A DNA stretch of 64,000 bases, from the NCBI GenBank assembly GCA_963930655.1, contig OZ005606.1:12047501-12111500 (forward strand). Reading direction: 5' to 3'. Both the position numbers and the translations under genes were made by a program. The notes below the pieces were generated by a model that saw only the letters and a program-made list of their open reading frames with translations, had not been told where the DNA came from and made no database searches. Shown one piece after another: positions 48,971 through 60,415 of this stretch (within the stretch, counting starts at the first letter, position 1; every line of letters begins with the position of its first letter). This DNA comes from Myrica gale (lineage: Eukaryota > Streptophyta > Magnoliopsida > Fagales > Myricaceae).

Positions 48971-51830
48971 GGAGGCTCATGAACCTTTTGTTTTGCACCT
49001 TTTGGATTGACTTGTCTCTTTCTTATTTGCATTAAGCGTAGTACCTTTCGAGCTTTCCACATTGGACCCCGGATAAGGCCGATCATTTCTCCTTCATCTA
49101 GCCCTCCATTCTGCCAAGCGAACTCATCAGTTGGGAGAACGTTATCAGCCTATACAAAGCCTGGTCCGGGCAATTATCTTGGAATAATCTTGCAAGCAGC
49201 ATTTTTTGAAATGTGGTCAGATTAGCGTCCCATAGTCCATTATGCAAATGAGAAGGGCGCCATGCGTTTGAATTCATTTTTGAAGAAATTTAATAGAGAA
49301 TATGGAAGTCAATGGCAACTGGAATTCTTTCATGCAAAGAATCTACATCGATTCATATTGTTCATTCATTTGCCAATCAAAAAGATTCCGAATGAAGAGG
49401 CTTTCAGACCCAAGCTTTCAATAAAAAGCCTTGGGCGATACCATATCTACTATAGTGCCCGATAAAAAAACCTCCTGTGATGGACTTCAATGGTTTTTCT
49501 AGAAAGTGGGGAAAATGGTCATGAGCAGCAAAGAGGTGAATATTATACTCGTGAGATAAAGTCACTGCTCACAGCTGGAGCCGAAGCCCAAGTGACATAA
49601 CCATAGCGACACTTGTGCGAAATTAAAAAAGATGTTAAAATTTGCAACAAATTTGCAACACAATACTCAGCCAAAGGACATATTGATTGCAGCTTCCCAA
49701 TACCTAGAAGCAACAATGGTCTGGCCAGATAGTGGAAGCGCCCATAATCAATTGACAGTATTGGCTACATATGTGGGTGATGAATTCCTTGCTTCATAAA
49801 TAGCTCCATTTTAATTTCTTAGAACCATCTAAAAGGAGCAATGTCGAGGACAATCCACAGGCAAGTAATGATTCCTTAAATCGCAATATATCGAAAACTG
49901 AGCACAGTTGCTCCGTGGAAGCAGACTAGTCAATTGGTGGATAGATGTCTGAAGGCTAGTCAATTGAATCTTTACCCTCTTTTACCAGCTGCTCTTATAT
50001 TTATGGAGTACTTGGTGTGTATGCCTGCAACAATTGCACATGTATCTTTAGACTTCTCAACTCCTTGCAAACACAGAGATAGTTTTCAGGGTGGAGCTGA
50101 ATCTCGTGCTTGCCACATCATTAATGCTGCAAATGTATCTAGCCATAAAAGAATGTGAGGAAGAGATCCTGAAGGCAAATCGAAGTAGTCCTGGTGTGAG
50201 TGGTAAATGATTTTCATCATCTAGCACACCATTAAATGACCTTGGCTAGTAATGTCTCTCCTTTCATATGTGTCAGCTCTTCCAGCGAAGATGAATATAA
50301 CGAATATATGCTTCCAAAATGACCATGGCATCACTATCCAAATTTCATAAAAATTGAGCTCAAGTATAACAGAGTAGCAGGCAGAAACATTATAAAGTTT
50401 TCATCAGAAAGAGCAAGGTCAAAGATTTCTTCCCTTATGTTGTCATTTTTGTCCAGAATATCCAAAAATAAGGGACCAAAAATAGACAAATGTAAGGGGC
50501 TTGTCCCAATAAGCAGACACAATAATTTAGCATTCGTCTTGCTTGTCCTTTTGGATTGACTTGTTTCTTTCTTATTTGTGTAGCATCTTTTGGAACCTTT
50601 CCCTGAAAAAATTTATGCTTGATAATGGTCAGCTCGGGCAGCTTTGTTTCTTTCCTCTGCGGGAGTAGGAACAAGTCTTTCGGGTCCATTTCTTGTTGAG
50701 AGCAAAAAGAATAGTGAACTCAAAAGTAAATTGTAAAAAGAATAAAGGCCTCGAACAATTAGTGGACTCAAATTCGCACTTAAATAACCGAGCAAATATC
50801 TGAAATATGTGAACAAATAAATAGCGTGCACATTACCTTGGCAAACCAAGCCTCCGAGTTTCAGCTCAGTATTATCTCTTTGTCATCGTTGGGAATATAA
50901 GAAAAGACTTTCATTTTGCAAAATTCAAAAGTGTAATGGGACAAATTGATGAATACGTCATTAGGGTTAGTAATGCAAGGGCAAATATAAGCTAAATATG
51001 GCACCAATTAAGTATATCCATATCGTTTTTTTTTTCAGGAAACGACTTGCAGAGAATAAAAAAATGCAGTTAAATTCGGTGGAACCTTTGGTGGGTATAG
51101 GAGTATTAGAACTCATTTTCAACGACAAGAGGCTCTAGAGAGTCTTCTTGCTATTGTCAACAGCTGTGGGGAGAGTGCTCACAGTGTCAACAATCTTTAA
51201 AATCCGGGGAGCATTGTGTTCCAAGCGACCATATTTCAGTGGGACATTTCATCGAACGGTTTGCGAGCACCACAAGTTCAAGAGAAATAATTTTTCTCTT
51301 CACATCTTTAGATTCGGCAATAGCCTCAATAATAGCACCAGAAATAGAATCAGATTCCTCCCGAGTATTACATGCTACCACATCTTGCCTCCTGACCATA
51401 TGTGAGCATTGATCTGGTAGACTTCCCATCCATGAGCAAGCGAATGGTTGACATATTTGGAAGCCACAAGAAATCCCAAGAAGCACATAGTGAAGACATT
51501 TGCTAGTGACAATGAGGAGATCCCTCTGTGTACGCCAAGCTTCAAAATCCCTCAATGAAACTCACCTTTGGCAATATTTTCTTAATGATTTTGGGCTTCA
51601 ATTCAAATTGCTTCCCAGTTAAATTCCCAAAGGTTTAATATGAAAAGGCCTTTGACCCAATAGAGGAGAGTGTCTTTTACTGACACGTGATGCGAGAAAG
51701 CATCAGGACATCTCTTTCAAGCGTGAAGCACTGCGCCAAAGCTGTCCAAAATCACTCATTTCTCCATCTTGCTCCGTACAAGCCGTCCGAAAGTCGAACT
51801 TGGACACCTTCCGCTTATAGGTGTTGTAGG
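48971..51830. other. Region of decayed host-gene debris
   Basis: Several coding-like pieces without a consistent gene structure. On the minus strand, near 49000-49110, a frame contains DEFAWQNGGLDEGEMIGLI and then QIRKRQVNPKG; a second copy of the latter module (QIRKKQVNPKG) lies near 50545-50600. Near 51140-51260 the minus strand contains LEHNAPRILKIVDTVSTLP and PTAVDN. I do not recognise these families. An SMG7-like fragment lies at 49651-50159. The LTR retrotransposon inserted into the end of this region. Confidence 0.4.
49651..50159 (+). pseudogene. SMG7/EST1-like fragment
   Basis: A frame containing ASQYLEATMVWPDSGSAHNQ followed by LTVLATYVGDEFLA matches the 14-3-3-like/EST1 region of plant SMG7-like proteins, which act in nonsense-mediated mRNA decay. 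It stops at a TAA right after FLAS, where the family continues with YxxxRSLAV. About 170 bp on, another frame has LLPALLIFMEYLVCMPATIA, like the LLPVxxVFMEWLV segment further along in SMG7 proteins. The intervening conserved region is missing. This is a processed or fragmentary, non-functional copy. Confidence 0.55.
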
Positions 51831-51835
51831 CCTAT

Positions 51836-53136
51836 TGATAGGATCTTCAGTGATGACATGACGCCACAACAAGTCATTGGCCACCAGCCAAGCCAAACAG
51901 AAGGCAAACAGAGACAAGAGTTCAAGGAGTGGCCACCACCTGCGGATGCCACCGTGGACGGCGACGAGATCTAGGGCTGAACAGAACCGGACCGCAGACC
52001 GGACCGGACCGGAAAATCGGACCGGATTTGCGGTCCGGTTCGGTTTCAATTTTAAAAATACGGTCCGGTCCGGACCGGATTTATCCGGTCCGGTCCGATC
52101 TGTACAGATTTGAAATGCGGTCCGGACCGGACCACATTTCATAAAAAAAATTTTAATTTTTTTTAGTTTTTTAAAAATGACTAACGCACTGCGCAGAGCA
52201 GTAGGCTTGCGCGAAATTTTTTTAATTTTTTTTTTATAAAAAATTTAAATCCGGTCTGGACCACTTAAGTGGTCCAGACCGGACCGTATTTCTTACAACC
52301 GGACCAAATATAAGTGGTCCGGTCCGGTCCTTTAATATTGTAGGACCGGAAATGCGGTCCGGACCGCATTTCCAGTTTTCACCCCTAACGAGATCCAGAC
52401 AGTTATGGAGTTATAGTATGAGATTAGTTTCTTTCTTGTTTTGAATAAATCATATCTTCTAGATTTAGGGATCCTTTCTTAAACTCTAGAAGATTCCTTT
52501 CCTTTATGTTTGAATTTGAATTAGGCTTGTAATTCAAATCTCCTTGATTAAAGGGATTCGAATTAGATTTGATTTTGAATTATTTTGAATTTGAATTAGG
52601 CATGTAATTCAAATCTCCTTGATTAAAGGGATTTGATTTAGAATTTGAATAAATTGTTATTGAGTCAGTTAGGGTTGTTAGCTCCTAAGGATGTCTATAT
52701 AAACACCCTTAGGAGCATTAGAGTTATGAATTCAGAGAATAGAGAATAGTAGAGTCTTGGAGAGCCTGAGTGCTTCTGGGGTGAGATTTGGCCAAACATA
52801 AGCAAGTATATGCTAAGTCGGTTTCAAGGCTAATAATCTTGTTACTTTAGATTCATTTTAGGCTAATAACCTAGATTGGGTACCCGTTCTTGGGCTAATT
52901 AATCCTTGATCGGGATTGTTCTTGTGTCTTGTGGTCTTTGGGCTAATTAACCCTTGACCACGTTCTTCGTGTTCTTCAATAAAGATCTCGAGTGTTCTCC
53001 ATATTGAGTGTTAGATCCTATATAAACGCTCGTGTGTTATTGATAACGGTTAAGGAGGATCGATTGGGGTGATCGTATTCGAATCACGTGGAGGAGTTGG
53101 CGGATGTTATGGTGGCCTAGACCAGGGTGCCTAACA
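51836..53136 (+). repeat. Left LTR, interrupted by a hAT-type miniature element
   Basis: It carries a TATA box (TCTATATAAAC near 52694-52704) inside an inverted repeat, a duplicated TTAGG-TGTAATTCAAATCTCC segment near 52520-52640, and repeated GGGCTAATTAA motifs in the U5-like part. It corresponds base for base with the right LTR apart from scattered substitutions and the insertion at 51972. Confidence 0.92.
51972..52387. mobile_element. hAT-type miniature element rich in GGTCCGG/CCGGACC motifs
   Basis: Termini TAGGGCTGAA and TTCACCCCTA are inverted repeats (one mismatch), flanked by the perfect 8-bp target duplication ACGAGATC at 51964-51971 and 52388-52395. An 8-bp duplication and TAGGG ends are hAT signatures. 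The 416-bp body has no coding capacity. Its subterminal zones are packed with GGTCCGG, CCGGACC and overlapping palindromes such as GGTCCGGACCGG, plausible transposase-binding sites. The middle is AT-rich. Absence from the right LTR shows it arrived after the retrotransposon, so it too is young. Confidence 0.9.
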
Positions 53137-53902
53137 AAATTGGTGCTTTCATTGAGAGGAGTTGCTTGAAGATTTTTACTATTCAAGCGAGGTCGGAATT
53201 TTTTCGAGCCAAGAATTTTTAAAGGGAGAGGTTCGATCTTCAATTTGGAGAGAACCCAAGGTTGAACTTGTTTAGGCAGCCAAGTATTGCAATGGAAGCC
53301 GGATCAAGTTCACTTGCTTCCAACCGAAACCGGTTCGAAGCCTTGGAGTCATCTACTCAATGGCTTAAAGAGAAGATGAAGGAAACCACCACAACCATGA
53401 CTCAAATTCAAAGAGTCATAGTCAGGGTTACTATAGCCACTGAAGAGAATAGAAGGGCGATGAAAGGCATGAAACAAGACTTGTATGCAATCCTAGCAAG
53501 ACTTGGAGGAGAACCAATTGACGGTAACAACCTACAACCACCAAGAGTGGAGGAGGAGGAGCCCATAGACCGAAGAGAAACTCACTATTCCGAGTCCACA
53601 AGAGGAGAGCCTAGACCGCGACAAGCACTTAGAACAGACGAACGTGTAGAGAATGAGCATGGAGTAGTCGAGAGGTGGCTACGTAAGGAGTCTAACCATG
53701 GTGATGATGACCATGCAAGATCGGAGAAAATAGATGGAGATAATAAGAGGAGTATGAAGTTCACCCTAGGAGATTGGTGGGCTACTTGGAGCATGGGTGG
53801 ATTACCTAGAAAGGAGAAAAGATGGGAGGACTATGATGGCATGACCTCTAGAGTTTCAAAATTTACCCTTGGGGTCAAGGGTGCTCTTTATGGAAGGAGG
53901 AT

Positions 53903-54779
53903 TGATAGGATCCTCAGTGATGACATGACGCCACAACAAGTCATTGGCCACCAGCCAAGTCAAACAGTAGGCAAACAGAGACATGAGTTCAAGGAGTGGC
54001 CACCACCTGCGGATGCCACCGTGGACGGCGACGAGATCCAGACAGTTATGGAGTTATAGTATGAGATTAGTTTCTTTCTTGTTTTGAATAAATCATATCT
54101 TCTAGATTTAGGGATCCTTTCTTAAACTCTAGAAGATTCATTTCCTTTATGTTTGAATTTGAATTAGGCTTGTAATTCAAATCTCCTTGATTAAAGGGAT
54201 TCGAATTAGATTTGATTTTGAATTATTTTGAATTTGAATTAGGCATGTAATTCAAATCTCCTTGATTAAAGGGATTTGATTTAGAATTTGAATAAATTGT
54301 TATTGAGTCAGTTAGGGTTGTTAGCTCCTAAGGATGTCTATATAAACACCCTTAGGAGCATTAGAGTTATGAATTCAGAGAATAGAGAATAGTAGAGTCT
54401 TGGAGAGCCTGAGTGCTTCTGGGGTGAGATTTGGCCAAACATAAGCAAGTATATGCTAAGTCGGTTTCAAGGCTAATAATCTTGTTACTTTAGATTCATT
54501 TTAGGCTAATAACCTAGATTGGGTACCCGTTCTTGGGCTAATTAATCCTTGATCGGGATTGTTCTTGTGTCTTGTGGTCTTTGGGCTAATTAACCCTTGA
54601 CCACGTTCTTCGTGTTCTTCAATAAATATCTCGAGTGTTCTCCATATTGAGTGTTAGATCCTATATAAACGCTCGTGTGTTATCGATAACGGTTAAGGAG
54701 GATCGATTGAGGTGATCGTGTTCGAATCACGTGGAGGAGTTGGCGGATGTTATAGTGGCCTAGACCGGGGTCCCTAACA
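53903..54779 (+). repeat. Right LTR
   Basis: An 877-bp copy of the left LTR, with the same TATA box near 54337-54347 and the same internal repeats. It is followed directly by the CCTAT target duplication. Confidence 0.93.
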
Positions 54780-55840
54780 CCTATGCTAGTATAGAAGGAA
54801 GGCTTTCCGAGAGAAAACGTCCATGGCCCAAATAAAAATAAATAAATAAAAGAACAGAGATCATAGGTCCATGAGTCCCTACGAAGAATGACCTCTAAAA
54901 TTTGGATACAAGCAAAAGCCATAACCACATAAAAAGAGAAGTGGATATACCAAAGAGCTTCATACTTACAGAATTAAGAATTATATTAATATTTTGTAAT
55001 TATTTTTTCTGATTAATAATATTTTGTAATTCGTCGTCTTTTTTGAAAAATTTATTCCTGGCAGTGATATTTCTAGTTGTGATACCTCACGTGCCAGCCA
55101 GCTATTTCTATTTTCTGAGCTCTCATGGGCCGGCTTTCGATTGCCCGTAGGCCGTATCTAACCTCCATAAGCCATGGAGCCCCAAGTAAAATCAACATCT
55201 ACATTATCTATACTTAAGTTTATTACAAAAACAACCCCTTGAAGGTTCTTGTACCAAATTATTGAACGAAAAAAATATATATATTCCTTTTCCAAATAAG
55301 GCCGCCACGATTAATAAAATAAAAAAGGGTAAAGCCATTTTGAAACCTTAAACTAAATTACAAATAAGGCATCAAACTACTAATATTGACACATTGAATC
55401 ATTCAACTTTTACAATTGGTTAAATCGCGTGTTGAACTAAAATTTGATAGTCAAAATCGTGTCACGTGGCTCATTTTAACACAAGTAGCACGAATTTGAC
55501 GATTGAATCTTTTTTAAAGATGCGAATTGATGAAATTTAGTAGTTCGTGAGTTCAATGTGTCAAAATTAGCAATACGAGATCCTATTTGTAATTTGTTTG
55601 ATTGTTGAAGGTGCGGATTTACTTTTTCCCAACTAAAAATAGAGGTGATTGGACCATTACAAAAATATTGAGTTATTGATATTTTATTATTTTGTGACCC
55701 TCATAATTAACTTATCAGTGTGAATAAAAAATTGTTATTTGATCAAGAGATAACGTATTTTCAAAAGGAGAAGAACTGGCATGAGTCACTCCAGTTATTG
55801 TGCAATATAAAAAAATTAAAGGGAGAGAAGAAAAAGAAGA

Positions 55841-55844
<4 letters not shown>

Positions 55845-55880
<36 letters not shown>
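55845..55880. repeat. (AT)n microsatellite
   Basis: Eighteen AT units without interruption. Confidence 0.95.
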
Positions 55881-55885
<5 letters not shown>

Positions 55886-56214
55886 CCTGATTGAACCTTT
55901 ACCGGATAACTCAACACCCAGCTTCATAGTAACTGGTGTATGACAACGTTGAATACGCAATATTGTGTATTTTATGTAAATCATACAGATCTCTTTTTGT
56001 TCTAATTAAATATAAATCATACAGCTCGATAGTAAATAAATATTATGATATTTCACAGAACATTGTTAAATGAAAACAGAAGAATTGAAGGAAAGTTTCT
56101 TTTCTTTTTCTCTTTTTTTAGATCTCAATCACCCAATAAAATAAAATAAAAAATCAATTGGAGAAGTATCCAAATTAAATTGGAATTTTTTTATTAATAT
56201 ATTGTCAGAAGCGG

Positions 56215-56342
56215 GCCAGTGAACTGTAGCTTAGTTGTCAACTCTTAAGTCCTACCTTCGAAGATGGTTAGATTCGGGGTCCAATTTCCCTGCCCAGCTT
56301 GGTCTGCTTCTAACATTTGCCTAAAAACAATAAAAAATAAAA
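56215..56342 (+). mobile_element. tRNA-derived SINE upstream of the CorA-like gene
   Basis: The body has an A-box-like TAGCTTAGTTGTC and, some 40 bp on, a B-box-like GATTCGGGGTCC, then an A-rich tail (CAATAAAAAATAAA). It is flanked by a 16-bp target duplication, ATATTGTCAGAAGCGG at 56199-56214 and ATATTGTCAGATGCGG at 56343-56358, with one mismatch. It differs in sequence from the SINE at 10093, so the window holds two SINE families. It sits about 140 bp upstream of the duplicated TATA segment. Confidence 0.85.
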
Positions 56343-56479
56343 ATATTGTCAGATGCGGAACAATCTGACAAGAGTGCAAGTTGGCGAGGAACCTTGAATG
56401 GGAACTTTCGTGGAAACTGAGAACCCATGCATGATGCAACACGTCATTTCGTCTCTGTTTTAGCTCCTGACATAGCCCC

Positions 56480-56560
56480 ATTTTTATATGGCATTAGGGC
56501 CAAAACTGGGTTCAGACCAAGGCGGAAGGGTATTTTTATATGGCATTAGGGCCAAAACAA
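56480..56560 (+). promoter_or_regulatory. Duplicated TATA-bearing promoter segment of the CorA-like gene
   Basis: TTTTTATATGGCATTAGGGC followed by CAAAAC occurs at 56481-56506 and again at 56533-56558, a 52-bp period. Each copy contains a TATA-like TTTATATGG. Either or both could set transcription start sites 30 bp downstream. Promoter function is inferred from position. Confidence 0.45.
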
Positions 56561-57068
56561 CATCCTCTGATTAGTATTTGTATGCGTAAATCTGTCTCCA
56601 TTTTCAGTCTTTTTCGATTATCATTAAGATTTCCATGTTGTAAAGGAATTTTCTGGGGTTATGTGCGACTTGAAAGATTCGAAGTTTGATGCGATTCGCA
56701 CGGATTAGTGGGTGTTGAATTTGGAATGTTGGTGGATTTATTGTGGGTCTTGTGGCTTGATAGCAAATTTGGTAATGACATTTGAGTTTGTTTTGGATCC
56801 AAGTGTGGTCTCTACCTTTCTCTGAGGCAGTTAGGTTCGATGTGATTTTACTATCGTTTGATAGATTACTGATTGGATCTTGAACGATAGATACCACTAT
56901 GCTTTAAGGTTGAAATCTCGCAACTTCTTGCGAAGTGCGAGGTTTTGAACCATCTGAATCTTCAATTAATTGGATTGCGACCACGAATCTGGATTTCTGG
57001 AGTGGGTTGTTTTGATGAACTTTATTGTTGTTCCTGAATTGGTGATCTGAAGATAAGCTGAAAAAAAA

Positions 57069-60000
57069 ATGATGGAACTAGTTCATGAAAAACCAACCGG
57101 TGGGGAGGGAGAGGAAATAGACAGGGAACTCTTGGGAGACTCTACACTCACGGAGCCCCCTCTCTACTGGTCCCGTTTTCAAGGCATGGTGAGACAGAAA
57201 GCCTATATTTTTGACGGCCGTGGGAACTTCTATAATAAGGAATGGGATTTAGCAGAGGGTAGTGGCAATGAGTTTTGTTGGTACCATGTCGAGCTTCCAA
57301 AAGTAAATGAAAAATTGTCACAATCTGCACAATACCTCATCGGTGCTCTTTGTCCACCTTTGAAACTCCAAGACATTCTTTCACTCGTCAGCAATGGACC
57401 CTTCTGTGGACATGTTGATGGGGCTCTTGTCTTCAGAGTCAATTCACCTGGTCCTCCCTCTAGCGATTTTACATTTAGAATCGCCGCCAGAGTTACTGAG
57501 AATTCAGTGATTACGGTATCTTTGGGCCGTGTTCCCAGATTGGGCTTCTCACGTATGGCTCAGTCTCTTCTCTCAGAGATTCCCAGAGTGGAGAGTCCTG
57601 CTTATGTTAGGGATGAACAAATGGAAGGGGGTGGGATTGTTATCAGGGAGCATGTCCTGGAGTTCTTGTTGACAATGAATCACTCCGAGGAGGCAGATAA
57701 TCCTGTGCCAACATCTGTCTCTAATCTTGTCGTTCACATTCTTGACACACATGTGGATCACCTTCAAGACGTTATGACTAAGCTCGAGATGGAGCTGGAT
57801 TCAGTGGAGCGTCAACTGGATAAAGGTAAAAATTCGAAATGATGAATAACTGTTTCTTCCTTGCATATATTCCCCTCTTGTAAGGTTACTTCTGTGTTTG
57901 CTTGTGGAAGAGACTTGTTATGCTTCTTTTATCCTTTACCGGATAGGGTATGTAGTAACATCAAATATTTATGGTTCATGCATCACTGTTCCTGATCCTG
58001 ATGTTAGCTCTGTAATTGTATCAATAATTAGGTGGCATTGATTTGGTTGACCTCTGAAATAAGGTGGCATCTACTTCATGCTTATTTGGTCAACCCCCCC
58101 ATATAGAAAAGAAACAAAAAATTATAAACGGTCTTGTAACCATTAAACTGGTGACTGTACATGCAAGTGAGTGCCTCAAGCTGTAAAAATGCAAGAGTAT
58201 AGTATATGTACAATCAGTCCAATAAATCTATGGTGCTAACTACTTGGGATTGGCTTCACAAAACCAATGTTGTGATGAACTCTAATTAGGTCATAATATG
58301 TAATTGACTATTTGCCATTGTCTTTTCTCATCAGTTAATCTCACATTCTATTGTGGTATTTATTTTGCTCGTACCTTCTACTTGAACTTAACTCTTCCTT
58401 ACCAGTGAATGCATTTATTTGCCGTTGTGGGACGTAACTAGACTCTACTAGATGCCCCTTTCTCATCTCGATGATGCCACTTCTAATTTCTCAACAATGG
58501 TTGGTATTCTAGGGATATGACTAGAGATACATTTCTCCACATTTTGTTCTCTAACCCGGTCGGCAATATTCTCATTAATAGCGAAGGTGTTATAGGTAAT
58601 GAGAATAAAAATTTGGTCACAAAGCAGTATTGCAATATTTCTATCCAATGTAAATGTAATTGCTTCCTTATTTCTGCACCAAGTCTTACTGAATTTATGG
58701 TTTCATGCTTCTGTATAGCATGATATGTCTGAATCAGTACCCAAATCTGAAAAATCATAAAATCAGTTGATGAAGAGAATTTAACGAGGCATTAAAAGTA
58801 TGACAGAACTTCACTTCAAAGGACAAAATGGTGGTATCCAAGACTGTTAACTATTCGACAGGCTTCTGAAAAAAAAAATGTTTCACTTTCTGTTTCTTTA
58901 GGTCATTGAGGACTGGAGTATTGTAACTCTTTTTTTTTTCTCTCGTCCCTGAGCCAAAAAGCTTTTATACTCAAAATTATTTGTAATGTTTTGATAATGT
59001 TCCCAAAGGTTCACCTGAATGTGCCAATTGATTTATCTGTTTCTGTAACAAGACTGTTGGTGAGGTCAAGTTGCATGATTTTCCTCTGAAGAGATCTGTT
59101 ATTCATTGAGTATAAAGTCTCTGGTTAAAAGAGATGCAGATATCAACTCTCCTGAAATTCCTCCATCACTTTCCAACTTCTTTTATGCTTATGGAGCTCC
59201 CACCTAAGTTCTTTCTGTTTTCTGCTTGGTTTTTGCATGGTATATAAGGTTGAAATTAAGGCATGATTCTTCTATTTCTTTGTAGGTGGTTTTGCTTTGA
59301 AGAAGCAAATGCTAGATGATAGAAGATTCCCCAAAATGCATATTAATTTGCAGCGCCTTTTGCAGGTACCAGAACCGTTTAGTTTCATTAATGGCCAAAA
59401 CAGAAGGAAAGGGACGAGGTTTTAGTAACCTTTCATCCCTTGATAGTTGACCCATCAAGCTGTGTTTGTGAAACGATTTGCAAAATTCAAGTGTGTGAAA
59501 AGAAGCATGCCCTTAAAAGAAATGGCCAGATATCAAACAGCTATGGAATTTGCTTTGACAAAAGGAGTTTGACCCTTGATGGGGTCTTTAGCTCCCTCAA
59601 TTTGGAGCCAATTTCCAGAAATTAGAAAATATCCACTGTGTTGTCAGCCATGAGGGTTGTGAGGCCATGTAAAGGCTTACTAATAAATATATTGACAATC
59701 TGGTCTATGTTATTGTCTTCTTATTCATACTCTCTTGATCTTCCATTGGAATGTCATTGGCTAGAATAACTACTACCATTCAATTGGAGTTTTGGTATCA
59801 TGGGTCCAAGACAAAAGTGCTGAATAGACTTTCTTTTGGGTGTTTCTTTCTTTTCATTGAACTCAGGTGATATCGCATGGGGAGCAAGTATTCCCACGAG
59901 TCAAAGAAAAATGTTCTTCAAAAAGTTGGTTTGCTAACGAAGACATCAATTCTCTTGAAGAGTTGATCGGAAGGTTAAGGAGGCTAAAAGACAATGTGGG

Positions 60001-60415
60001 GTTTATAGCAAATCGTGTCACAGCAATCCAGGCTGGCCTTGATAGCTGGCAGGCTGAGCAAATAAACAAGAAGCTATATTACCTTTCATTCCTTTCTATA
60101 ATATTCCTCCCTTTGTCGATCATCACTGGGGGTAAAGCATTTTCGTTTGTTGTAGGCTTACATTTAAAGGAACTCCCCCAATGCACTTCTTTTGTAATCT
60201 TTTTGAAAGTGACTAGGAGATAACAAATATTACTTGTAGCAGTGTTTGGCATGAACGTGGGAGGAGTTCCATGGACAGGGCCAAGTTCAAAAGATGGTTT
60301 CCGGAATGTCATGTTCCTCTGCATCGCAATGCTACTTCTGGTTTTGCTGTGCTTCTGTTTCCCTGTTCTTTATGCCCATTTAGGTGCTTGGCAGCGGAGG
60401 AGGGCTATGAAATGA
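57069..60415 (+). CDS. CorA-like magnesium transporter family protein (4 exons, 424 aa, shifted tail)
   Basis: Exons 57069-57825, 59286-59365, 59867-60131 and 60243-60415 close in phase. The protein resembles the plant CorA-like family (Arabidopsis At2g42950 type). It has a long soluble N-terminal part of about 340 residues, then helix YYLSFLSIIFLPLSIITGG, the GMN signature (FGMNVGGVPW, GMN at about 370-372) and a second membrane helix. CorA proteins form pentameric channels for Mg2+ or related cations; this subfamily's substrate and membrane are not known to me. Two ATGs are adjacent at 57069; the first is used. The family normally ends ...RRAMRRSWSLNRKSFLKR... GYLRI. Here five extra bases after GCTATG (about 60410-60414) put a TGA after AMK, and SWSLNRKSFLKR follows in another frame; a further one- or two-base shift near 60485-60495 separates it from GYLRI. 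Only the basic tail is affected, so the transporter core may still work. Confidence 0.85.

Larger units (their letters stand above)
51836..54779 (+). mobile_element. Non-autonomous LTR retrotransposon fossil with both LTRs and CCTAT target duplication
   Basis: Left LTR 51836-53136, internal region 53137-53902, right LTR 53903-54779. LTRs begin TGATAGG and end CTAACA; CCTAT flanks the unit at 51831-51835 and 54780-54784. Once the 416-bp hAT insertion and its 8-bp duplication are set aside, both LTRs are 877 bp and differ at about a dozen positions (1.4 percent), so the element is young, of the order of a million years or less. After the left LTR comes TTGGTGCTTTCATTGAGAG, a form common at the primer-binding side of plant Ty3/gypsy-like elements; a purine tract GGAAGGAGG precedes the right LTR. 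The 0.77-kb interior has room only for a short gag-like frame that runs into the right LTR; no protease, reverse transcriptase, RNase H or integrase is present. It would depend on another element for movement. Confidence 0.92.
54785..57068. other. Spacer and promoter region of the CorA-like gene
   Basis: No gene is recognisable between the retrotransposon and the CorA-like gene. The stretch contains an AT microsatellite, a SINE and a duplicated TATA-bearing segment, all listed separately. About 56560-57068 is probably the transcribed leader, which may contain an intron. Confidence 0.55.

Noticed and set aside
51187-51555. 122-codon minus-strand frame
   Set aside because: The translation mixes coding-like pieces in different frames and I recognise no family; it is covered as decayed debris.
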